DNA from: Opitutaceae bacterium
GTDB lineage: Bacteria > Verrucomicrobiota > Verrucomicrobiia > Opitutales > Opitutaceae
Direction of reading: 5' to 3'
Assembly (NCBI GenBank): GCA_027485815.1
Contig: JAIXQE010000136.1
Location: 1 to 59,149 of the forward strand
Length of the DNA stretch: 59,149 bases
The notes under the pieces are model-generated. The model saw nothing but the letters and a program-made list of their open reading frames with translations, ran no database searches and had not been told where the DNA came from. Positions 1-9,952 of the stretch are shown here, in pieces. The number at the start of each line of letters is the position of its first letter. Position 1 is the first letter of the stretch. The position numbers were made by a program, and so were the translations under genes.

Positions 1-555
1 CTGGAAACCGAGGCGCTGGCGGGCTCGATCCGGCGCGGCCGGGGCGCGGCGGAGGACTTGGCGCTGGCGGGTGCGCTCCTGCGGAGCGAGAAGGATCTCC
101 GGGAACACGCCGCGGTGGTTGAGGACCTCCGCGGCCGACTCGGGGCGCTTGGGGTGCAGGTCGGTCCGGCGGAGGGTCCGGGGGTGCGCCGGTTGGCCAA
201 CGTGCAGCACCTGCACACCCGGTTGGCCGGACGCCTGCCCCCGGGCGTGCATCCGCTGGCGGTGGCTGCGGCTTTGCACCCGACCCCGGCGGTCGGCGGT
301 GAGCCGCGGGAGGGGGCGGCCGAGGTGATCCGCCGGCTGGAAGGCTTTCCGCGGGGGCTCTATGCGGGCGCGCTGGGCTGGATGGATGCGCGGGGCGAGG
401 GGGAGTTTTTCGTCGGGATCCGCTCCGCCGTCGTCGAGGGCACGGCGGCGCGGGTCTATGCGGGCGCGGGGTTGGTTGCCGGTTCGGATCCGGAAAAGGA
501 GTTGGCCGAGACCGACCTGAAGTTTAAGGCGATGGTCGAAGCCATCACGGCCTGA
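1..555 (+). CDS. menF: Isochorismate synthase MenF, C-terminal part (cut by window edge)
   Basis: This would convert chorismate to isochorismate, the first committed step of menaquinone synthesis, in the cytoplasm. The reading frame is open from base 1, so the start lies outside the window; 184 codons are visible. What is seen is the C-terminal chorismate-binding domain: an ETEALAGSIRRG stretch at the edge, then SEKDLREHAAVVEDL, then HPTPAVGG, and GWMDARGEGEFFVGIRSA near the end, all in the order typical of MenF/EntC/TrpE-type enzymes. The downstream gene is menD, three bases after the stop, which argues for MenF rather than anthranilate or aminodeoxychorismate synthase. The two are very probably cotranscribed. 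Confidence 0.9.
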   Translation: METEALAGSIRRGRGAAEDLALAGALLRSEKDLREHAAVVEDLRGRLGALGVQVGPAEGPGVRRLANVQHLHTRLAGRLPPGVHPLAVAAALHPTPAVGGEPREGAAEVIRRLEGFPRGLYAGALGWMDARGEGEFFVGIRSAVVEGTAARVYAGAGLVAGSDPEKELAETDLKFKAMVEAITA

Positions 556-558
556 AGG

Positions 559-2304
559 ATGCACCCGTTCCAGCCTGACCCGCGCAACCTGAACACCCTC
601 TGGGCCGGCGTCCTCGTCGAGAGCCTGGTCCGGGCGGGGGCGGTCGCGGCCGTCGTGTCCCCCGGTTCCCGTTCCAGCCCCCTCGCGGTGGCGGCGGCGA
701 CCCATTCCGGCTGGGAGGCGATTCCGGTGCTCGACGAACGTTCCGCGGGTTTCTTCGCGCTCGGGCTGGCGAAGCGCGCGGGCCGGCCCGCGGTGCTGAT
801 CTGCACCAGCGGCACCGCGGCCGCGAATTACCTCCCCGCGGTGATCGAGGCGTCCGAGGCCGGCGTGCCCCTGGTGGTGTTGACCGCGGATCGGCCGCCG
901 GAGTTGCGTGGCTGCGCCTCGGGCCAGACGATCGACCAGCAGAAACTCTACGGCGCCTACGTCCGCTGGTACCACGAGTTGGCGGTGCCGGAGGCGGAGC
1001 CCGCGCGGTTCCGCTACCTGCGGCAGATGATCGTGCACGCGGTGGCCCGCAGCCTCGGGAACGGCGGGGGCCCGGTGCACCTCAACGCCCCATTCCGCGA
1101 TCCCTTGGCGCCGACGCCCGACGGCGGGGCGGCCGGGGCGCTGGCCGCGGCGATCGACTGGGAGCGGTTCTTTCGCGGGTTGCCGGTGCCGGAGCCGGTC
1201 ACCCGGATCATCCGGCCCCCGGAGATCGCGCCCGAGGTGCACGGCGTCATCGTGGTCGGGGCGGTGCAGACCGCGGAGCCCGAGGCGTTTGTGGCGGCCG
1301 TGGGGGAGTTGGCCGGTCGCCTGGGCTGGCCGGTGCTGGCGGACGCGCTTTCCCCGGTGCGGCAGTGGGCGGATCGCGTCCCGCACCTCGTCACCACCTA
1401 TGACACCATCCTGCGGCACCCGGCGGCGGCGGAGCGCCTGCGGCCCGAGGTCGTGCTCGGGATCGGCGGCTGGCCGGTGAGCAAGGTACTGCGGGCGTGG
1501 CTGGAGGAGGCGGACGCGGACACCTGGCTGGTGACGGAGCGCGAGGACAACCGCGATGCGCTGCATGGGCGGACGCGCGTCCTGCCGCTGCCCGCGGCGG
1601 TATTGGCGGGAGCGTTGCCGGAGGCGGCCCCGGACAACGGCTACCAGCGGATGTGGGCGCGCTACGAGGCGCGATTGAGGCCGGCGTTGGATGCGCGCCT
1701 GGAGGCGGAGGCGGGTCTCTTCGAGCCGAAGGCCGTCTGGCTGCTGGGGCGGGCGATGCCGGAAGGGGCGGACCTCTTTTTCGCCAACTCGATGCCGGTG
1801 CGGGACGCGGAGTACGTGTTGCCGGCGGGCAATCGGCGGCTGCGCCTGTGGTGCAACCGCGGGGCGAATGGCATCGACGGCACCCTGTCCACCGCGCTGG
1901 GCCTCGCGCATGGCTCGGACCGGCCGGCGGTGTTGCTCACCGGGGACCTCTCGTTCCTGCACGATGCCAACGGGCTGTTGCTGGCGCCGCGCTTCCGCGG
2001 CTCGCTCACGGTCGTGGTGATCAACAATCGCGGCGGCGGCATCTTCGAGCACCTGCCGATCGCGCAGGTCGCGGGGGTGTTCGAGGATTTCTTCGCGACC
2101 CCGCAGGCCGTGGACCTGGGGCGGTTGGCGGCGGCGCACGGCGTCGCCCACGAGGTGTTGGCCGATTGGCCGGCTCTGGCGGAGCGGGTGGCGGTACCGG
2201 TTCCCGGAATTCGGGTTCTCGAGCTGAGGACCGACCGCAAGCGGGATGCCGCGCAGCGGAAACGCTGGTTCGCGGAACTGGCGGCGGGGCTGGGCCCTCC
2301 TTAA
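559..2304 (+). CDS. menD: 2-succinyl-5-enolpyruvyl-6-hydroxy-3-cyclohexene-1-carboxylate synthase
   Basis: A thiamine-diphosphate enzyme that joins isochorismate and 2-oxoglutarate to give SEPHCHC in menaquinone synthesis. It has 581 residues, the normal family length. Visible motifs are VVSPGSRSSPLAVAA near residue 34 (substrate-binding N-terminal domain), SGTAAANYLPAV near residue 90, ANSMPVRDAEY near residue 412 and the ThDP/metal motif GDLSFLHDANGLL near residue 463, followed by NNRGGGIFEHLP. The ATG lies three bases after the menF stop, with AAGG directly abutting it. The gene ends 25 bp before the convergent menB stop, and that short gap holds a palindrome-like repeat rather than a terminator with a T-run. 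Confidence 0.95.
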   Translation: MHPFQPDPRNLNTLWAGVLVESLVRAGAVAAVVSPGSRSSPLAVAAATHSGWEAIPVLDERSAGFFALGLAKRAGRPAVLICTSGTAAANYLPAVIEASEAGVPLVVLTADRPPELRGCASGQTIDQQKLYGAYVRWYHELAVPEAEPARFRYLRQMIVHAVARSLGNGGGPVHLNAPFRDPLAPTPDGGAAGALAAAIDWERFFRGLPVPEPVTRIIRPPEIAPEVHGVIVVGAVQTAEPEAFVAAVGELAGRLGWPVLADALSPVRQWADRVPHLVTTYDTILRHPAAAERLRPEVVLGIGGWPVSKVLRAWLEEADADTWLVTEREDNRDALHGRTRVLPLPAAVLAGALPEAAPDNGYQRMWARYEARLRPALDARLEAEAGLFEPKAVWLLGRAMPEGADLFFANSMPVRDAEYVLPAGNRRLRLWCNRGANGIDGTLSTALGLAHGSDRPAVLLTGDLSFLHDANGLLLAPRFRGSLTVVVINNRGGGIFEHLPIAQVAGVFEDFFATPQAVDLGRLAAAHGVAHEVLADWPALAERVAVPVPGIRVLELRTDRKRDAAQRKRWFAELAAGLGPP

Positions 2305-2309
2305 GGCCC

Positions 2310-2329
2310 GCCCAGAGCCCGTCGAGGGG
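2310..2329. repeat. Short repeat resembling a common intergenic palindrome
   Basis: Read on the minus strand, these 20 bases are CCCCTCGACGGGCTCTGGGC. From memory they differ at about three positions from a short intergenic motif seen in many high-GC bacteria (CCCTTCGACAGGCTCAGGGC). It fills almost all of the 25-bp gap between the convergent menD and menB stops, a usual place for such elements. There is one copy here, so repetitiveness is not shown within the window. Confidence 0.35.
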
Positions 2330-3163
2330 TCACGGCAGCCAGGGGTACTTCCGGGCGTTGGGCGCCCGTTTTTCCCGCTGGGCGGTCATGAACTCCTTCG
2401 CCTCCTCGCTCATGTAGTAAAGCAGGGTCGCGTTCCCGGCCAGTTCCTGGATCCCGGCCTGTCCGTCCAACTCGGCGTTGAAGCCGCTCTTCAGCAGGCG
2501 GATCGCCAAGGGGCTCTTCTGCAGGATCTCGCGGGCCCATTGCACGCCTTCGGCTTCGAGGCGATCGACCGGCACCACCGCGTTGACCAACCCCATCGCG
2601 AGGGCCTGACGGGCGTCGTACTGGCGGCAGAGGAACCAGATCTCGCGGGCCTTCTTCTGGCCGACCACGCGGGCGAGATAGCTGGAGCCGAAGCCGCCGT
2701 CGAAGCTGCCCATCTTGGGCCCGACCTGCCCGAAGATCGCGTTGTCGGCTGCGAGGCTCAGGTCGCAGACCACGTGCAGGACGTGCCCGCCGCCGATCGC
2801 GTAGCCGGCAACCAGCGCGATGACCACCTTCGGCATCGAGCGGATGAGCTTCTGCAGGTCGAGCACGTTGAGGCGCGGCACGCCGGTCTCGTCGATGTAC
2901 CCGGCGTGGCCGCGCACGCTCTGGTCCCCGCCGGCGCAGAAGGCGTACTTGCCGTCCCGATGGGGGCCGGCGCCCGTCAGGAGGACCACCCCGACGGCCG
3001 GATCCTCCCGGGCATCGGTGAAGGCATCGTACATCTCCTTGACCGTCAACGGCCGGAAGGCATTCCGCTTTTCCGGGCGGTTGATCGTGATGCGGGCGAT
3101 GCCCTCGGCCTTGTGGTAAAGGATGTCGGTGTAGGTCTTGGCGACCTGCCAGTCTGGGCTCAT
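2330..3163 (-). CDS. menB: 1,4-dihydroxy-2-naphthoyl-CoA synthase
   Basis: A crotonase-superfamily enzyme that closes the second ring of menaquinone from o-succinylbenzoyl-CoA. It has 277 residues, starting at [21 protein letters not shown]; the frame continues upstream but without crotonase similarity, and this start gives the usual family length. Motifs are [12 protein letters not shown] near residue 27, [11 protein letters not shown] near residue 85 (oxyanion region), [28 protein letters not shown] near residue 115 and [18 protein letters not shown] just after, which is specific to MenB among crotonases. It is encoded opposite menF-menD and converges on menD, so it has its own promoter in the 140 bp shared with kup. 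No Shine-Dalgarno motif is visible before the ATG. Confidence 0.95.
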   Translation of the reverse strand: MSPDWQVAKTYTDILYHKAEGIARITINRPEKRNAFRPLTVKEMYDAFTDAREDPAVGVVLLTGAGPHRDGKYAFCAGGDQSVRGHAGYIDETGVPRLNVLDLQKLIRSMPKVVIALVAGYAIGGGHVLHVVCDLSLAADNAIFGQVGPKMGSFDGGFGSSYLARVVGQKKAREIWFLCRQYDARQALAMGLVNAVVPVDRLEAEGVQWAREILQKSPLAIRLLKSGFNAELDGQAGIQELAGNATLLYYMSEEAKEFMTAQREKRAPNARKYPWLP

Positions 3164-3302
3164 CGGCGCACGGTGGGGGCTTTCCCGCCGCTTGTCCACG
3201 GCGGCCGCGGGTTTCGGGGGGGGCGGCGAATGCAAGCAGTTTTCCCTCCGGGGGAGAAACGGCTTGGAGGGGCGGGGCGATTGCGGGAGGATGGGGGAGC
3301 GT

Positions 3303-5189
3303 ATGAAACTTTCCGCGGAACCAGGGCAGGGAGCGGGTGCCCAATGGGCGCTCGGGCTGGGGGCGCTGGGGGTGGTGTTCGGGGATATCGGGACAAGCCC
3401 GCTGTACACGATCCGCGAGTGCCTGCACGCGTTGCCGCCGGCGGAGCACGCGACGGCCGTGCTCGGGGTGCTGTCGCTGGTCTTCTGGTCGCTGGTCCTG
3501 GTGGTGAGCGTGAAGTACGCGACCTTCGTGCTGCGCGCGGACAACCGGGGGGAGGGGGGGATCTTCGCTTTGCTGGCGCTGGGGCGTCTGGATCAGGGGG
3601 TGCGGGCGGGTCTGAACGTCGGCACGATTCTGGTCCTGCTCGGGGCGGCGATGTTGTGCGGGGAGGCGATCATCACGCCGGCGATCACCGTGCTCAGCGC
3701 GGTGGAGGGGGTGAAGGAGGTGGCCCCGGGGATGGACTTCCTGGTGGTGCCGGTCGCCTGCCTGATCTTGGGTGGGGTCTTCGCCTTCCAGCATCGGGGC
3801 ACGCGTTTCATCGGCGGGATCTTCGGGCCGGTGATGCTGGTTTGGTTCGCGGTACTGGGCGGCCTCGGCTTGTGGCGGGTCCTGGAGAACCCCGCGGTGC
3901 TGCAGGCGCTGGATCCGTGGCTGGGCATCCACCTGCTGGTCGGGCATCCGGCGCAGGCGGGCGTTTTGCTGGGCGCCGTGGTCCTGGCCTTCACCGGGGT
4001 CGAGGCCCTCTACGCGGACATGGGCCATTTCGGCCGGCGGGCGATCCTCTCCGCCTGGTATGGGGTGGTGCTGCCGGGGTTGGTGTTGAACTACTTCGGG
4101 CAGGGCGCGCATTTCCTTGCGGGCCGGGGCTCCGCGGCGAATCCGTTCCTGTCCATCGCCCCCGAGGGTTGGCCCCGTTACCTGCTGCTGGCGCTCTCGG
4201 TCCTTGCGGCGATCATCGCGAGCCAGGCCCTGATCTCGGGGGCGTTCTCGCTGGTCCGGCAGGCGATCCAGCTCGGTTACTTCCCGCGCCTCACCGTCCG
4301 CCACACGAATCCTGACCAGCAGGGGCAGATTTTTCTCCCGCTGGTGAATGTGGTCCTCGCGCTCGGGTCCATCGCCACCGTCTTCGGCTTCAAGTCGAGT
4401 TCGGCGCTGGCCGCGGCGTACGGCATCGCCGTGACGGGCACGATGATCGTGACCACCCTCGCGCTGTATGCGGTGATGGTGCGGGCGTGGCGCTGGCCGG
4501 TCTGGCGCGCCGCGGGGGTGTGCGTGGGTTTCCTCTTCCTCGATGCGGTCTTCTTCGCCTCGAACCTGCACAAGTTCCACGATGGCGGCTGGCTGCCGGT
4601 GCTGATCGCGCTGGGGGTGGTGGCGATCATGACTACCTGGAAGCTGGGCAAGCGGGAGATCTTCCGGCGGGTCTACGCGAACGAGATCACCGAGGCCGAG
4701 CTGTGCGCCATCGCCTCCAGCCCGCATCTCGTGCGGGTGCGCGGGACCGGGGTGTTCATGGCGGGCAACCCCACGGGCACGCCCCTGGTCCTGCTGCATC
4801 ACGTGAAGGCCAACAAGGTGCTGCATGAGACGGTGGTGCTGCTCAGCATCCTCACCGAGGAGGTACCGTTCGTGCCCGAGGGGGAACGGCTCGAGGTGCG
4901 CGCCCTCGGCGAGGGCATCTGGCGCGCGGTTGCGCGGTACGGGTACATGGAGTCGCCGGACGTGGCGGCGCTCATCGGCGGGATCCGGGACCGCGGCGTG
5001 CCGCTACGGCCCAACGAGGCGACCTACTACTTCAACCGCGAGATGATCATCACCGGGGGCGATTCGCGGATGTGGGAATGGCAGAAGCACTTCTACGGCT
5101 TCCTGAGCCGGAACGCGCGGCAGGCCCGGGATTACTATCAGTTGCCGCCGATGCAGATCATCGAGGTCGGCCTGCCGATCCAGCTCTGA
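3303..5189 (+). CDS. kup: Low-affinity potassium transporter Kup
   Basis: An inner-membrane K+ uptake protein of the KUP/HAK/KT family, probably driven by proton symport. It has 628 residues from MKLSAEPGQ; an in-frame ATG twelve bases earlier (MGER) is the alternative. I prefer 3303 because a GGGGGAG tract sits a few bases upstream, whereas at 3291 the GGGAGG abuts the codon. The family signature [16 protein letters not shown] is near residue 20, followed by about twelve hydrophobic segments, including [23 protein letters not shown] and [15 protein letters not shown]. The hydrophilic C-terminal domain runs from about residue 450 and contains [14 protein letters not shown]. The gene is divergent from menB and appears to be monocistronic. 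Confidence 0.95.
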   Translation: MKLSAEPGQGAGAQWALGLGALGVVFGDIGTSPLYTIRECLHALPPAEHATAVLGVLSLVFWSLVLVVSVKYATFVLRADNRGEGGIFALLALGRLDQGVRAGLNVGTILVLLGAAMLCGEAIITPAITVLSAVEGVKEVAPGMDFLVVPVACLILGGVFAFQHRGTRFIGGIFGPVMLVWFAVLGGLGLWRVLENPAVLQALDPWLGIHLLVGHPAQAGVLLGAVVLAFTGVEALYADMGHFGRRAILSAWYGVVLPGLVLNYFGQGAHFLAGRGSAANPFLSIAPEGWPRYLLLALSVLAAIIASQALISGAFSLVRQAIQLGYFPRLTVRHTNPDQQGQIFLPLVNVVLALGSIATVFGFKSSSALAAAYGIAVTGTMIVTTLALYAVMVRAWRWPVWRAAGVCVGFLFLDAVFFASNLHKFHDGGWLPVLIALGVVAIMTTWKLGKREIFRRVYANEITEAELCAIASSPHLVRVRGTGVFMAGNPTGTPLVLLHHVKANKVLHETVVLLSILTEEVPFVPEGERLEVRALGEGIWRAVARYGYMESPDVAALIGGIRDRGVPLRPNEATYYFNREMIITGGDSRMWEWQKHFYGFLSRNARQARDYYQLPPMQIIEVGLPIQL

Positions 5190-5256
5190 GCCGGTCCCCC
5201 GCGGCCGGGCAACTTTGGTGTTTCCCCCGGGCGCGGGGCCCGCTTCGCTCGCTCCG

Positions 5257-5874
5257 ATGCACCCCACCGCCCTGCGCCTCGGCCTTGCCCTGTTCCTCGC
5301 CGCGTCCGCCGCCTCCGCCGCGGAACCGCGTTTCCAGCCGCTCTTCAACGGCCGCGACCTGACTAACTTCAAGGCGGAGGGCGCCGCGGAGTTCTGGCGC
5401 GTCGAGAACGGCGTGCTGGTCGGCGAGAACAACGCGGCCCAGACCGGCCACTACCTCTGGACGCAGAAGGAGTACCGGGACTTCGTCCTCGAATTCGATG
5501 TCCGCTGGAAGGCGACCACCCCCCGCGGGGTCGACACCGGCATCGAGCTGCGCAAGCCGAAGCTCCAGCTGCAGCTGGGCGTCTCGGGCAGCCTGCGGGT
5601 CGACATGACCGGCTCCTTCTACACGGGCGGCAAGCCGGCTTACCCCGAGGCGGGGCAGGCCAAGGACGCCAAGCGGCTGATGAAGCCCGAGGGCGAGTGG
5701 AACACCATCCGCATCCAGGCCAAGGGCGACACCTTCACGTGCTGGATCAACGGCCAGCAGGCCTCGCAGTACACCGACCCGAAATTCGCCGGCGCCGCGC
5801 CCCTGGGCATCCAGATCCACGGCAAGGTCGAGATGAAGTGCGAGTACCGCAACGTGCGGATCGCGGAGCTCTGA
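5257..5874 (+). CDS. Secreted DUF1080 (3-keto-disaccharide hydrolase-like) protein
   Basis: A periplasmic or exported single-domain protein of 205 residues. A signal peptide is clear (MHPTALRLGLALFLAASAASA, cleaved around residue 21). The remainder is a concanavalin-like jelly roll of the DUF1080 family, with LFNGRDLTNFKAEG and FWRVENGVLVGENN near the start, FVLEFDVRWK in the middle and PLGIQIHGKVEMKCEYRNVRI at the end. DUF1080 proteins are abundant in Verrucomicrobiota and Planctomycetota, and some cleave 3-keto glycosides; the substrate here is unknown. There is no SD motif. The gene lies 67 bp after kup and 64 bp before the helicase. Confidence 0.85.
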   Translation: MHPTALRLGLALFLAASAASAAEPRFQPLFNGRDLTNFKAEGAAEFWRVENGVLVGENNAAQTGHYLWTQKEYRDFVLEFDVRWKATTPRGVDTGIELRKPKLQLQLGVSGSLRVDMTGSFYTGGKPAYPEAGQAKDAKRLMKPEGEWNTIRIQAKGDTFTCWINGQQASQYTDPKFAGAAPLGIQIHGKVEMKCEYRNVRIAEL

Positions 5875-5938
5875 GCGCGCGCCGGGACCGGCGCATCATT
5901 TGGCTATCCTTCCGCCGGCTCCGGCCGCAGGCTGCGGC

Positions 5939-7690
5939 ATGGAACGTCTTCCCTTCGATCAGCTCGGCCTCTCGCCCGAGATCCTCCGCGCGGTCGCCAA
6001 GCTCGGCTTCGAGGAGGCCTCGCCCATCCAGACCGCGGTCATCCCGGTCGCCCTCACGGGCCGCGATCTGGTGGGACAATCGGCGACCGGCTCGGGCAAG
6101 ACCGCGGCCTTCGCCATCCCGGCGATCGAGAGGATCGACGCCCACCTGAAGGCGGTGCAGGCGCTGATCCTGTGTCCCACGCGCGAACTGGCCGTGCAGG
6201 TGGCGGAGGAGACGGGCCGGCTGGCGTTCTTCCGCCGGGGCATCCGCGAGGTCCCGATCTACGGCGGGCAAAGTTACGACCGCCAGTTCCGGGCCCTGGA
6301 GGCCGGGGCGCAGATCGTCATCGGCACCCCCGGCCGTGTCCTTGACCACCTCGCGCGCGGCACCCTGCGGTTCGACGCGCTGCGCATCGTGGTGCTCGAC
6401 GAGGCGGACCGGATGCTCGACATGGGCTTCCGGGAAGACATCGAGCGGATCCTCGCCGCCGCGCCCGCCACGCGCCAGATGCTGTGCTTCTCCGCGACGA
6501 TGCCCCGGCCGATCCAGGAGCTGATCCAGCGCTTCAGCCGGGACCCGGCGTGGGTGCGAATCGATGCCGTGGCCCGCGAGGCGCCCCAGGTGGAGCAGAC
6601 CTACGTCGAGGTCGATCGGCGCTCCAAGCTGGAGGCCCTCACCCGACTCATCGACGTCCATGACTTCCGGTTCGGGATCATCTTTTGCGGCACCAAGGTG
6701 ATGGTCGACGACCTCGATGAGCACCTGCACGCGCGGGGCTACGCGGTGGACCGGCTGCACGGGGACCTGAGCCAGGCGCAACGCGATCGCGTGATGGGAC
6801 GTTTCCGCGAGCGGAAGTTCGAGTTCCTGATCGCGACGGACGTGGCGGCGCGCGGGCTCGACGTGGACGAGCTGGAGGTGGTGTTCAATTTTGACCTGCC
6901 GAACGACGCGGAGGACTACACCCATCGGATCGGGCGCACGGGCCGGGCCGGCCGGAAAGGCTGCGCCTTCACGTTCGTCAGCGGCCGGGAAATCTACCGC
7001 CTTCAGGCGATGATGCGCGCGGCGCGACTCGATCTCCACCGGGGCCGCGTGCCCTCGTTGGACGAGGTGGAGGAGGCGCGAACCAATGTGTTCTTCGAGC
7101 GGATTCGCGCCACCCTGGAGGCCCGCGACTTCAAGCCGCACGACCGGATGATCGACCGGCTGCTCGACCAGGGTTATTCCAGCACGGACATCTGTTCCGC
7201 CCTGATTCATCTGTTGCGGGTCGGGGCCGCGCCGGAACCTCCGGCGCCCGGCCGAGGCAGCGGCGCCGCGCCCCAAGGCGGGTCAGCGGAAGCCGGGGCG
7301 GAGCCTCCGGCCGCCAAGTCCAAGCCCGCGCGATCGCCCGCGCCGGTGGTTGCCGGGGAGTCCACGGAGGCCCCGGAGGCCGCCCCTTCCGAGCCGGCCG
7401 AGCGTCCGGCCCGCACCGGCCGCGAGGCGGGGATGACGACCCTGTTCCTCAACGTGGGCCGCAAGCAGTTGGTCCAGGTCGCGGACGTCGTCGGCAAGAT
7501 CGCGGGGGTGACCCGCCTGCCCGCGGGGGTGGTCGGGGCGATCGACCTGCACCAGCGCCACACGCTGGTGGACGTCGCGGAGGAGCACGCCGAGCTGATC
7601 CTGCGCAAGCTGACTGGCGTGCGGATGAAGGGCACGGCCCTTGCCCCGGTGCGCGCCACCCCGGGGAAGGGCGGAGCAGGGGCGAGTTGA
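5939..7690 (+). CDS. DEAD-box ATP-dependent RNA helicase with DbpA-like RNA-binding domain
   Basis: A cytoplasmic RNA-unwinding ATPase acting in ribosome assembly or RNA turnover. It has 583 residues. The Q motif (GFEEASPIQTAVIP), Walker A ATGSGKT near residue 49, PTRELAVQ, GTPGRVLDHL, VLDEADRMLDMG (the DEAD box), SATMPRPIQ, and the second RecA domain with ATDVAARGLDVD and HRIGRTGRAGRKG are all intact. A low-complexity Pro/Ala/Glu linker around residues 430-500 leads to a C-terminal DbpA/CsdA-type RNA-binding domain (TTLFLNVGRKQL to the end), suggesting a DeaD/CsdA-like rather than RhlE-like protein. The start at MERLPFDQL places the Q motif normally. It is convergent with the symporter, with stops only 15 bp apart. 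Confidence 0.93.
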   Translation: MERLPFDQLGLSPEILRAVAKLGFEEASPIQTAVIPVALTGRDLVGQSATGSGKTAAFAIPAIERIDAHLKAVQALILCPTRELAVQVAEETGRLAFFRRGIREVPIYGGQSYDRQFRALEAGAQIVIGTPGRVLDHLARGTLRFDALRIVVLDEADRMLDMGFREDIERILAAAPATRQMLCFSATMPRPIQELIQRFSRDPAWVRIDAVAREAPQVEQTYVEVDRRSKLEALTRLIDVHDFRFGIIFCGTKVMVDDLDEHLHARGYAVDRLHGDLSQAQRDRVMGRFRERKFEFLIATDVAARGLDVDELEVVFNFDLPNDAEDYTHRIGRTGRAGRKGCAFTFVSGREIYRLQAMMRAARLDLHRGRVPSLDEVEEARTNVFFERIRATLEARDFKPHDRMIDRLLDQGYSSTDICSALIHLLRVGAAPEPPAPGRGSGAAPQGGSAEAGAEPPAAKSKPARSPAPVVAGESTEAPEAAPSEPAERPARTGREAGMTTLFLNVGRKQLVQVADVVGKIAGVTRLPAGVVGAIDLHQRHTLVDVAEEHAELILRKLTGVRMKGTALAPVRATPGKGGAGAS

Positions 7691-7705
7691 TCCCCCCGTT
7701 CGGGC

Positions 7706-9826
7706 TCAGCCGCTGCCCAGCACCAGCGCGCCCTTGAAGACCAGCAGCACCACGCCCACGAGCGCGCAGCAGGCGATGAAGCCGAGCGCGTCCGTGCGGT
7801 CCCAGCGGGTGAATTCCCAGTTCGAGCGGGGGAAGAGCTTGAGGTGGTCGAAACGGGTGGGGTTGGCGTAGCTCAGCTCCACCTCCCGCGCGTCGTCGTC
7901 GAGGGTCTTGGCGACCGGGGTCTTCATCCGCGCGTAGAACCGCGCCACGCGCGCGGGATCCGTCGGCCGGGTCAGCAGGCTGACCAGCACCAGCAGGCTG
8001 ATCGGGATGAAGGCGTCGACGAGGTAACGGGTGGTGAGCAACTGGGCCGGGCTGAAGCCGGCGACGTCGGCGCCGAGAAGGTGCAGCAGGAAGACCTCGA
8101 CCCGGAACAGGCCCTTGCCGGTCCGGGGGGACGAGGGGTCGTTGGGGTTCACCCGGACCACGCCCTCCTCGAAGAACACCGCGACCGGCTCGATGCGGCG
8201 GGCGCGCTCGATCTGCTCGCCCGGGGCCCGGGCCCGCCCGGCGGCCACATCCTCCGCGGTCGCCGCGACGCGCGTCACCACGGTCTGCTCCCGGGTCATC
8301 CGCGTCAGCGTCTCCGAACGCGCGAGGGCCGGCAGCGTGGGCACCACCGCCGGGATCACCGCGATGAATACGACCGTGGCGATCACCTGCACCTTGACCG
8401 CGGTCTCGGTGACCCGGCGCCAGAGGAAGAGCATCGTCACCGGCACGCCCCAGACCAGCAGCAGCACGATCGCGAACTTCAGGATCGCCACGATGCTGTT
8501 CATGAAGAGGCCGACGAGGACGCCGACCGCGAGGAGCGCGGGGACCGCCAGCCGCGCGATGAGCACGTAGTGCCGGTCCGAGCGGCCCGGGAACAGCGGC
8601 TCGTAGAGGTTCTTCACCACCAGGCCCGAGAGCACGACCGACTGCGCGCCGAGCACGGCGATCTTCCCGCCGAGGATGCCGGTGATCATGATCCCGATCA
8701 GCCCGATCGGGAGCAGTTCGCGGGTCATCAGGCCCCACGCCTGGTCGGGGTCGGAGAGGCCCGGCCCGAACAGCGCGATCGCGATCAGCCCGCAGTAGGC
8801 CCACGCGATCGTCACGAATCGTTTGCTGAAGCCCCCGGTGACCGCGCCCAGCCGCGCGGCCATCTCGTCCTTGGCGGAGCCGGAGATGGTCATGTTGGCC
8901 TGGGTGCCCGCGATGCCGATCAGCTGGACCAGCAGCAGGGCGGCGATGGAGTACCAGGTGTATTCGGAGGCGACGTCGCCCCCGAAGAGGTTGAACATCA
9001 CCTCCGGCACCTTGTCGTGCAGCGCCTCCACGCCGCCGATCCGGTGCAGGCCGAAGGGGATCAGGATCACCGAAATCAACACCACCAGCAGGGCCTGGAT
9101 CGCGTCCACCACCGCGGACGCCTTCAGTCCGCCGAGCATGATGAACACGGCGACCAGCCCGGTGGAGACGAGATAGAAGGTGACCGGCTGGAGGTAGGTG
9201 ACGTAGGGCTGGAGGGAGCCGCGGGTGTAGTGGTCGCGGAGGGTGTCGTAGCGCAGGGCCTTCTCCGGAGCCAGGGGCGCCACGGCGCGCTCCTTCCGCA
9301 GCGCCATGAATTCGTGGTAATCGGCCACGCTCTGGCGTTCCACCGCGGTGTAGGCGGCGGGTTCCTTGACCATCAGGGGCTGGAGCGTCTTCAGCGCCAT
9401 CACGTTGCCGCCCGCGATGACCCCGATGATCGCGATCATCAGCATCGTCACCGCATAGAGGGAGGCGAGGAACTTGCTGCCGAAGCGGTCGGCGAAGAGG
9501 TCCGCCATCGTGGTGAGCCGCGCGCGGCGGAACCACACGTTCATGAACCAGTAGTACGGCGTGAGGAAGAGGGTGATCAGCGCCAGCCAGGCGCCGCCCG
9601 CGCCCTGGCGGTAGACCGAACTGGCCGTGGTGGTGGCCTGACCGGGGTCCGTCATGTTCCCGAAACTCAGGAAGAACTGGAGCCAACGCCCGAGCGAACG
9701 GCCCCCGAGGAAGAAGTCCTTGTCGTTCTTCACCCCGTGGGAGAAGCGCTGCCCGATCCAGAGGACGACGACGATGTAGGCGAGGAGGATGACGACGTCG
9801 ACGAGGTGGAGCCCGAGCAGCTTCAT
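7706..9826 (-). CDS. Sodium:solute symporter (SSS family)
   Basis: An inner-membrane Na+-coupled transporter of 706 residues, with 13 or more hydrophobic segments starting MKLLGLHLVDVVILLAYIVVVLWIG. SSS features include KNDKDFFLGGRSLG near residue 37, SFGNMTDPGQATTTASSVYRQG (Na+ site region) and GGLKASAVVDAIQALLV. It is longer than typical SSS proteins (about 500 residues). The extra length includes a hydrophilic insertion around residues 500-590 (ARSETLTRMTREQTV to PSSPRTGKGLFR) between transmembrane segments, a layout I associate with verrucomicrobial and planctomycete members. The substrate cannot be read from sequence; sugars or carboxylates are likely. The leader before the ATG is pyrimidine-rich with no SD. 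Confidence 0.88.
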   Translation of the reverse strand: MKLLGLHLVDVVILLAYIVVVLWIGQRFSHGVKNDKDFFLGGRSLGRWLQFFLSFGNMTDPGQATTTASSVYRQGAGGAWLALITLFLTPYYWFMNVWFRRARLTTMADLFADRFGSKFLASLYAVTMLMIAIIGVIAGGNVMALKTLQPLMVKEPAAYTAVERQSVADYHEFMALRKERAVAPLAPEKALRYDTLRDHYTRGSLQPYVTYLQPVTFYLVSTGLVAVFIMLGGLKASAVVDAIQALLVVLISVILIPFGLHRIGGVEALHDKVPEVMFNLFGGDVASEYTWYSIAALLLVQLIGIAGTQANMTISGSAKDEMAARLGAVTGGFSKRFVTIAWAYCGLIAIALFGPGLSDPDQAWGLMTRELLPIGLIGIMITGILGGKIAVLGAQSVVLSGLVVKNLYEPLFPGRSDRHYVLIARLAVPALLAVGVLVGLFMNSIVAILKFAIVLLLVWGVPVTMLFLWRRVTETAVKVQVIATVVFIAVIPAVVPTLPALARSETLTRMTREQTVVTRVAATAEDVAAGRARAPGEQIERARRIEPVAVFFEEGVVRVNPNDPSSPRTGKGLFRVEVFLLHLLGADVAGFSPAQLLTTRYLVDAFIPISLLVLVSLLTRPTDPARVARFYARMKTPVAKTLDDDAREVELSYANPTRFDHLKLFPRSNWEFTRWDRTDALGFIACCALVGVVLLVFKGALVLGSG

Positions 9827-9952
9827 GGGGGTTTGGGTAGGGTGGGGAAGGGCGGGCGACCAGCGCCGCGACCGGGGCAGCGACTCAGGCGCGTGCCTCC
9901 GCCGTGTCAAGCGGATGGCCAGCTCCCTCGCCGCTCGCCGCTGCCGGCGAGG

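Noticed and set aside
2301-4826. Very long minus-strand open frame (over 800 codons) across menB and kup
   Set aside because: It reads through kup antisense with Arg/His/Pro/Gly-rich, non-protein-like composition; such frames are expected opposite GC-rich genes with few stops. Only menB in another frame is real.
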